From Micropruina sonneratiae (lineage in GTDB: Bacteria > Actinomycetota > Actinomycetes > Propionibacteriales > Propionibacteriaceae): a DNA stretch of 64,000 nucleotides. The stretch spans positions 395,181 through 459,180 of the forward strand of contig NZ_JAPDHX010000001.1 in NCBI RefSeq assembly GCF_025972045.1, in the 5' to 3' direction. Shown here piece by piece: positions 59,440-64,000 of this stretch (position 1 is its first letter; each line of letters starts with the position of its first letter). Under the pieces are notes generated by a model. It ran no database searches and was not told the origin of the DNA. It saw only the letters and a list, made by a program, of their open reading frames with translations. Position numbers and translations under genes: made by a program.

Positions 59440-59470
59440 GACGCCCGCCACCCCGGGGGTGACGGGCGTC
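59440..59470. terminator. Hairpin terminator downstream of sucB
   Basis: GACGCCCG pairs with CGGGCGTC and the inner ACCCC pairs with GGGGT, giving a nearly continuous 15-bp stem across 59440-59470. It lies 24 bp past the sucB stop on the minus strand. It is strong enough to act in both directions. Confidence 0.8.
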
Positions 59471-59493
59471 GGGTCAGCGTGCGCTGCGCAGGC

Positions 59494-61359
59494 TCAGAGC
59501 CCCAGCTCGCCGCCGAAGTCGCCTGCCTCCAGGCGGGCCTTCACCACCGACAGGAAGCGGGCGGCGTCCGCGCCGTCGACCAGCCGATGGTCGTAGCTGA
59601 GCGACAGGTACATCATGTCGCGCACCGCGATCACCTCGCCGAGCACCGGATCGGAGACCACCATCGGACGCTTCACCAGCGCGCCGGTGCCGAGGATCGC
59701 CGCCTGCGGCTGGTTGATGATCGGAGTGTCGAACAGGGTGCCGGCCGAGCCGTAGTTGGTGATCGTGAAGGTGCCGCCGCTGAGCTCGTCGGGGCCGATC
59801 TTGTTGGTGCGCGAGCGGGCCGCCACATCGCCGATCTTCTTGGCCAGGCCGGCCAGCGAGAGGTCGCCGGCGTCGCGGATGACCGGCACCAGCAGGCCAC
59901 GCTCGGTGTCCACCGCGATGCCCAGATGCTCGGCGTCGTGGTAGGTGATGGTGCCCGCCTCGATGTCCATCGTGGCGTTGACCTTGTCGAACTGCTTCAG
60001 CGCCTCGGTGACCGCCTTGCAGATGAACGGCAGGTACGACAGCGACGCGCCCTCGCGCTTCTTGAAGTCGTCCTTGGCCCGGGCTCGCAGCCGGCTGATG
60101 TTGGTCAGGTCGACCTCGACCGTGCCGGTCAGCTGCGCCGCGACCTGCAGCGACTCGACCATGCGCTTGGCGATCACCGAACGCATCCGGCTGATCTTCT
60201 CGGTGGTGCCGCGCTTGCTGCCCTCCGGAGGTGCCGCGGCGGGGGCGGGTGCGGACGCCGCGGGTGCGGCGGCCGGAGCCGGGGCGGCCGCGGGCTTGGG
60301 CGCCTCGGCGGCCTTCTTGGCCTCGTCGGCGGCGGCCAGGACGTCCTGCTTGCGGATGCGGCCACCCACGCCGGTGCCCTTGACGCTGGCCAGCGACACG
60401 CCGTGCTGCGCGGCGAGCTTGCGCACCAGCGGCGTCACGTAACCGACGTCCTCGGACTCGGCGGGCTTCGCCGGGGGCTTCGGCGCCGGTGCGGGCGGCT
60501 TGGGTGCCTCGGCGGCGGGCTTGGGCTCCGGCTTCGGCTCGGGCCGGGCTTGCGGCTCGGCCTTCGCCCCGGCGTCCTTGGCGACCTCGGCGTTGCCCTG
60601 CTCGGCCTCTTCGCTGACGCCGTCGCCGCGGGGCTCCTCGGGAGTCTCGTCGGCCACCTCGGGCTGATCGGACGCCGGCTCGCCGCCGGAGCCCTCCGAA
60701 CCCGGTTCGCCGATCACGGCGATCACCGCGCCGACCGCGGCGGTTTCGTCCTCGCCGACCCGGATCTCGAGCAGGACGCCACCGGTCGGTGCCGGGATCT
60801 CGGTGTCGACCTTGTCGGTGGAGACCTCGACGATGGGCTCGTCGGCCTCGACGGTGTCGCCGACCTGCTTGAGCCAGCGCGAGATGGTGCCCTCGGTGAC
60901 CGACTCGCCCAACTGGGGCAGCGTCACCTCGGTTCCGGCCCCGCCGCCACCGCCGGACGCCTTCGGCTCCGGCGCCTCGGTCGAGGGGGCTTCGGCCACC
61001 TCGGGGGCGTCGGGCTCCTCGGCGTCGGCCTCTTCGGCGGGGACGTCCTCGGCGGGCGCCGGTGCGGCTGCCTCGTCGTCGTCGCCGGAGCTCCCCGAGT
61101 CGCCGCCGCCCTCGGCCTCACTGGCGTCGCCGATCACGGCCAGCACGGCGCCGACCTCGGCGGTCTCGTCCTCACCGACCTTGATCTCCAGGATGACGCC
61201 GGCAGCCGGAGAAGGGATTTCGGTGTCGACCTTGTCGGTGGACACCTCCACGATGGGTTCGTCCACCTCGACGGTGTCGCCGACCTGCTTGAGCCAGCGC
61301 GAAACCGTACCCTCGGTGACGCTTTCACCCAGGGCGGGCAAAGGAACGGGCGTTGACAT
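59494..61359 (-). CDS. sucB: 2-oxoglutarate dehydrogenase E2 (dihydrolipoamide succinyltransferase)
   Basis: The 621-residue E2 component has two lipoyl domains with lipoylated lysines at 43 and 183 (both in STDKVDTE). Proline/alanine/acid-rich linkers and an E3-binding domain (about 335-372, [32 protein letters not shown]) follow. The catalytic domain has [20 protein letters not shown] near the end. In actinobacteria this E2 may serve both 2-oxoglutarate and pyruvate complexes (DlaT in M. tuberculosis). ATG at 61359 starts the first lipoyl domain directly; a longer frame upstream lacks similarity. LipB and LipA are encoded just downstream. Confidence 0.95.
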   Translation of the reverse strand: MSTPVPLPALGESVTEGTVSRWLKQVGDTVEVDEPIVEVSTDKVDTEIPSPAAGVILEIKVGEDETAEVGAVLAVIGDASEAEGGGDSGSSGDDDEAAAPAPAEDVPAEEADAEEPDAPEVAEAPSTEAPEPKASGGGGGAGTEVTLPQLGESVTEGTISRWLKQVGDTVEADEPIVEVSTDKVDTEIPAPTGGVLLEIRVGEDETAAVGAVIAVIGEPGSEGSGGEPASDQPEVADETPEEPRGDGVSEEAEQGNAEVAKDAGAKAEPQARPEPKPEPKPAAEAPKPPAPAPKPPAKPAESEDVGYVTPLVRKLAAQHGVSLASVKGTGVGGRIRKQDVLAAADEAKKAAEAPKPAAAPAPAAAPAASAPAPAAAPPEGSKRGTTEKISRMRSVIAKRMVESLQVAAQLTGTVEVDLTNISRLRARAKDDFKKREGASLSYLPFICKAVTEALKQFDKVNATMDIEAGTITYHDAEHLGIAVDTERGLLVPVIRDAGDLSLAGLAKKIGDVAARSRTNKIGPDELSGGTFTITNYGSAGTLFDTPIINQPQAAILGTGALVKRPMVVSDPVLGEVIAVRDMMYLSLSYDHRLVDGADAARFLSVVKARLEAGDFGGELGL

Positions 61360-61484
61360 GAGTGGGTCTCCTTCGACGGGACTGCCAGAACCAGACTTCA
61401 CCCTATCCGGTCGCCACCAGGTTGAGCAGGTGCAGCCGGAGCGTGCTTCGCGGCCCGTCCCAGCCCGCAGTGCACAATGGCTGG

Positions 61485-61808
61485 GTGGCATTGCGATGGG
61501 ACTTCTGGCGCGGTCGGGACCGGGGTGTCCGGGTCGACTCGGCGACCCAGGGGCACCTGGAGGAGTTCGTGGCGACCCGCCGCGGGGTCGAGGCCTTCCT
61601 CGAGCCGCAGACCACGATGGCCCGGCCGAGCATGCTGCTGGTCGCGGCCGACGGCGAGTGGACCCGGCGCTCGATCGAGTCGCCGGCCTGGGGACGCCGC
61701 TTCGCCGGCCGGCACGCGCTGCCCCTCTACGACGCCGGGGTGGTCGGGTATCCGCAGCGGATGCGCGACTACAACGCGCGGCTCAAGGGCCGCGGCCACA
61801 CCGCCTGA
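61485..61808 (+). CDS. Conserved actinobacterial protein, unknown function
   Basis: The 107-residue protein (GTG start) reads [20 protein letters not shown], then [40 protein letters not shown] and [20 protein letters not shown]. The RGVEAFxEP and [13 protein letters not shown] segments recur, as far as I recall, in short actinobacterial proteins encoded beside sucB and sometimes labelled oxidoreductases without evidence. No cofactor motif is visible. It is divergent from sucB and convergent with the FAD protein gene. Confidence 0.75.
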   Translation: MALRWDFWRGRDRGVRVDSATQGHLEEFVATRRGVEAFLEPQTTMARPSMLLVAADGEWTRRSIESPAWGRRFAGRHALPLYDAGVVGYPQRMRDYNARLKGRGHTA

Positions 61809-61830
61809 GCCCCCGGGGCTGAACGAGGGA

Positions 61831-63417
61831 TCAGCCCAGCGCCTCGTCGATCCGGTCCAACTGGTTCGACATCTCGACCACGGCCCGGTACGCCTCGACC
61901 AGGGCCGCCGCCAGCGACGCACCCGAGCCGGGCTGGACGCCCTCGAAGACCGACCACGCAGCACCGCCGCACGCCCACAGGCCCGGGACCGGCTCGCCGT
62001 CCTTCCTGACCACCCGCGAGCGATCGTCGATCACCAGCCCGCCGGCCGTGCCCTCGTCGCCCGGATGGACCCGCACTCCCCAGAAGGGCCCCTTGTCGAC
62101 GCCGCCCAGGCAGGGGTTGCGGCGCAGCAGCGGGTCGCCGAGGAGCCGGTCCCAGGCGCTGTCCCCGCGCTGGAAGTCGGTGTCCTTGCCGCGCTTGGCG
62201 AGGGCGTTGAAGGCGACCACGCTGCCGAGCAGCCCCGCCCGGTCGACTCCCAGGGCGCCGGCCAGTTCGTCCAGCGTGCCGCCGCGCACCAACTCGCCGG
62301 CTTCGAGAGCAGACTTGGGTGAGCCGCCGGCCGGCCACGGTCCGAGCGCGTGCGCCTTGCGATGCCGGTTGTCCAGCACCAGGAAGGACGGCACGGAGCG
62401 CTGCCCGCGATTGTGCTCGTACATCCGGCGCCCGACGGTGCCGCCGGGCTCGGCCTCGTCGACGAAGCGGTCGCCCGCGGCGTCCACCATCAGCCCGTGC
62501 GGCGCGACCCGGGCGGCGTCCAGCCGGTGCGGGCGGCCCTCGGCCAGCAGCACCGGCGTCCACCAGGCCCGGTCAAGTCCGGCGGTCGCCGCGCCGACCT
62601 GCCCGGCCACCCGCAGCGCGGCGCCGTCGTTGTCGCCGCCCACCGACCAGTCCACCGAGGTCGGGGCCGGCAGATGCTTCTCGCGCAGCGTCTGGTCGGC
62701 CTCGAAGCCGCCGCACGCCAGCAGCACCCCGCGGCCCGCCTCGAGCGTCACCTCGGCGCCGTCGAGATCGACCAGCACTCCGTGCACGGCGTCGTTGCGC
62801 ACCAGCAGCGACGTCATGGGCGCGTTCAGCCAGAACTGGACGCCGCTGGTCAGCGCCCTGCGCAGCAACTCGATGACCAGCGCCTGGCCGCCGGGCGTCT
62901 CGGCCCGGCCGAACGGACGCCGCAGTCGCGCCCACAGGCCACCGGTGTCCTCGGCGTCCTGCGCCGGCCGGACGCGCTGCGCCCAGTCGTCGTCCAGGGC
63001 GGCCGCCGAACCGCGGGCGCGCAACGTGCGGCCCTGCGGCCTGCCGCCCTCGGCCTCAGCGCGGCAGTCCGGGACGCCCTTCACCGCCTCCAGCGCGATC
63101 CGGGAGGACACCAGCCACCGAGCCACGACCGCAGCCGTCCGGGTGAAGGCCGCCAGTCTCGCCCGCTGCGCCTCGTCTCGCGGGCCGACCAGACCGGCCA
63201 GGTAGGTGAGCGCGTCCTGTACCGAGTCGGCCGGCAGCCCGCCGTGCCCGGCCAGGTCGTTGGCAGGCATCCACAGGTGGCCGTCGCCGGCGGCGGTCGC
63301 CCCGCCCAGTTGCCGGCTGCGCTCCAGCACCACCACGGAGTGGCCGAGCCGGCGGGCGGCCACGGCGGCCAGCAGGCCGGCGGCGCCGCCCCCGACGATC
63401 ACCACATCGGTGCGCAC
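61831..63417 (-). CDS. FAD-dependent oxidoreductase (fumarate reductase/ketosteroid dehydrogenase-like)
   Basis: This 528-residue flavoprotein begins VRTDVVIVGGGAAGLLAAVA, the Rossmann FAD-binding motif, followed by SVVVLERSRQLGGATAAGDG. Later motifs RGVLLACGGFEADQTLREKH and GVRVHPGDEGTAGGLVIDDR, with GLWACGGAA near the end, place it in the FAD-binding-2 family with 3-ketosteroid-1-dehydrogenases and fumarate-reductase-like enzymes. The substrate is not known. GTG at 63417 lies 2 bp after the pepA stop, so it belongs to the pepA operon. Confidence 0.87.
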   Translation of the reverse strand: MRTDVVIVGGGAAGLLAAVAARRLGHSVVVLERSRQLGGATAAGDGHLWMPANDLAGHGGLPADSVQDALTYLAGLVGPRDEAQRARLAAFTRTAAVVARWLVSSRIALEAVKGVPDCRAEAEGGRPQGRTLRARGSAAALDDDWAQRVRPAQDAEDTGGLWARLRRPFGRAETPGGQALVIELLRRALTSGVQFWLNAPMTSLLVRNDAVHGVLVDLDGAEVTLEAGRGVLLACGGFEADQTLREKHLPAPTSVDWSVGGDNDGAALRVAGQVGAATAGLDRAWWTPVLLAEGRPHRLDAARVAPHGLMVDAAGDRFVDEAEPGGTVGRRMYEHNRGQRSVPSFLVLDNRHRKAHALGPWPAGGSPKSALEAGELVRGGTLDELAGALGVDRAGLLGSVVAFNALAKRGKDTDFQRGDSAWDRLLGDPLLRRNPCLGGVDKGPFWGVRVHPGDEGTAGGLVIDDRSRVVRKDGEPVPGLWACGGAAWSVFEGVQPGSGASLAAALVEAYRAVVEMSNQLDRIDEALG

Positions 63418-63419
63418 GG

Positions 63420-64000
63420 TCAGCTCTGCAGGGACTGGGCCAGGGCCACCAGGGTCCTCACGGCCATCCCGGTGCCGCCGGTCGGCACGTAGTCGTAGGG
63501 GCCCTCGTCGTTGAACGCGGGGCCGGCCACGTCGAGGTGCGCCCACGGCACATCGTCGGGGACGAAGCTGTGCAGGAAGGCCGCCGCGGTCAGGGCGCCG
63601 CCGGCGCGGTTGCCGCCCGAGCGAAGGTCGGCCACCTTCGACTCCAGCTTGGTCCGGGTGCCGTCGGGGATGGGCAGCTGCCAGAACGCCTCACCGGCGC
63701 TCTCGGCGGCGTCGAGCACCGCGTCGGCGGCGGTGTCGTCGCTGGCCATCAACCCGGCGACCCGCTCGCCGAGGGCGACCACGCAGGCACCGGTGAGGGT
63801 CGCCACGTCGATGATCAGGTCGGGGGAGTCCTCACCGGCCCGTACCAGGGCATCAGCCATCACCAGCCTGCCCTCGGCGTCCGAGTTCACGTTCTCGACG
63901 GTGGTGCCGCCGTACATGGTGAGCACGTCCGAGGGACGGTAGGCGGTGCCGGAGGGCATGTTCTCGGCCATCGACGCGTAGGCGGTGACCCGGACCTTCA
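63420..64000 (-). CDS. pepA: Leucyl aminopeptidase (partial, N-terminus outside the window)
   Basis: The C-terminal 193 residues of an M17 aminopeptidase are visible. The metal-binding and active-site motif is NSDAEGRLVMADAL (NTDAEGR in most members, here with serine). AENMPSGTAYRPSDVLTMYG and DVATLTGACVVALGERVAGL are also typical. The end AHLDVAGPAFNDEGPYDYVP and GGTGMAVRTLVAL completes the family. The enzyme removes N-terminal residues from peptides using two metal ions. In M. tuberculosis pepB (Rv2213) sits in the same position near dlaT. Confidence 0.94.
   Translation of the reverse strand, partial: KVRVTAYASMAENMPSGTAYRPSDVLTMYGGTTVENVNSDAEGRLVMADALVRAGEDSPDLIIDVATLTGACVVALGERVAGLMASDDTAADAVLDAAESAGEAFWQLPIPDGTRTKLESKVADLRSGGNRAGGALTAAAFLHSFVPDDVPWAHLDVAGPAFNDEGPYDYVPTGGTGMAVRTLVALAQSLQS

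Noticed and set aside
1-64000. tRNA genes, riboswitches and insertion sequences
   Set aside because: None could be recognised. No cloverleaf with a TTCnAnnC arm, no conserved riboswitch core upstream of the transporters, and no transposase or resolvase gene was seen.

Overview
The window is a high-GC chromosome segment from an actinobacterium. Supporting features are an actinobacterial-type RNase P RNA, a GlnA1/GlnA2/GlnE trio, DUF4191, DUF2510 and RDD family proteins, frequent GTG/TTG starts, and many genes whose -10 hexamer lies only 5-8 nt before the start codon (leaderless transcripts). Genus cannot be fixed from sequence reading alone. A Propionibacteriales-like organism is my guess, not a demonstrated fact.

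Backbone. A conserved actinobacterial gene order runs through the window: zinc-ribbon protein (306), rnpB (about 9.2 kb), map, glnA2 and glnE (15.8-21.7 kb), glnA1 and an RDD protein (36.9-38.9 kb), then DUF4191-lipA-lipB-sucB-hypothetical-FAD protein-pepA (56.2-64.0 kb). It resembles the Mycobacterium tuberculosis Rv2229c-to-Rv2213 order in reverse. Accessory blocks interrupt it. Both glutamine synthetase genes carry a GlnR-like box (GTAAC-n6-GAAAC). Only GlnA1 has the adenylylation tyrosine that GlnE would modify. LipB and LipA make the lipoyl groups needed by SucB.

Accessory blocks. (1) 1.2-8.4 kb: a phospholipase D-like protein, a membrane alpha/beta hydrolase, an RNB exoribonuclease, an RTX-repeat protein and an HxlR/VOC divergent pair. 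(2) 9.7-12.8 kb: an island beside rnpB with a TetR gene, a decayed ester cyclase and three toxin-antitoxin pairs (Doc, VapBC, MazEF-like), part of it bounded by 23-bp direct repeats. (3) 13-15.7 kb: a papain-like peptidase with a C-terminal propeller-like region, and a DUF2510 protein. (4) 22-36.8 kb: an AbiEi/nuclease-like gene between two large palindromes, a GT-C arabinosyltransferase-like gene followed by dprE1 and dprE2, PIG-L deacetylase, GH32, amidase, MFS, VOC, ArsR/SRPBCC, APH-like and YjbR genes, plus a truncated lipase and a frameshifted DUF4383 gene. (5) 39-56 kb: a peptide ABC transporter, a double-length phosphofructokinase, treZ/treY, an ABC-F protein and an mntH-mntR pair with a clear palindromic operator.

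Non-coding structure is the most unusual part. Four copies of a palindrome of exactly 100 bp (GTTCTC...GAGAAC) lie between genes, with compensatory changes in their stems. One copy runs into five tandem 52-bp units derived from its right end. A second, unrelated nested inverted repeat sits at 2994-3159. Between lipB and sucB, a C-terminal ABC ATPase fragment abuts a frameshifted remnant of the same AbiEi/nuclease-like family found at 22 kb. No tRNA gene, CRISPR array or complete insertion sequence was seen.
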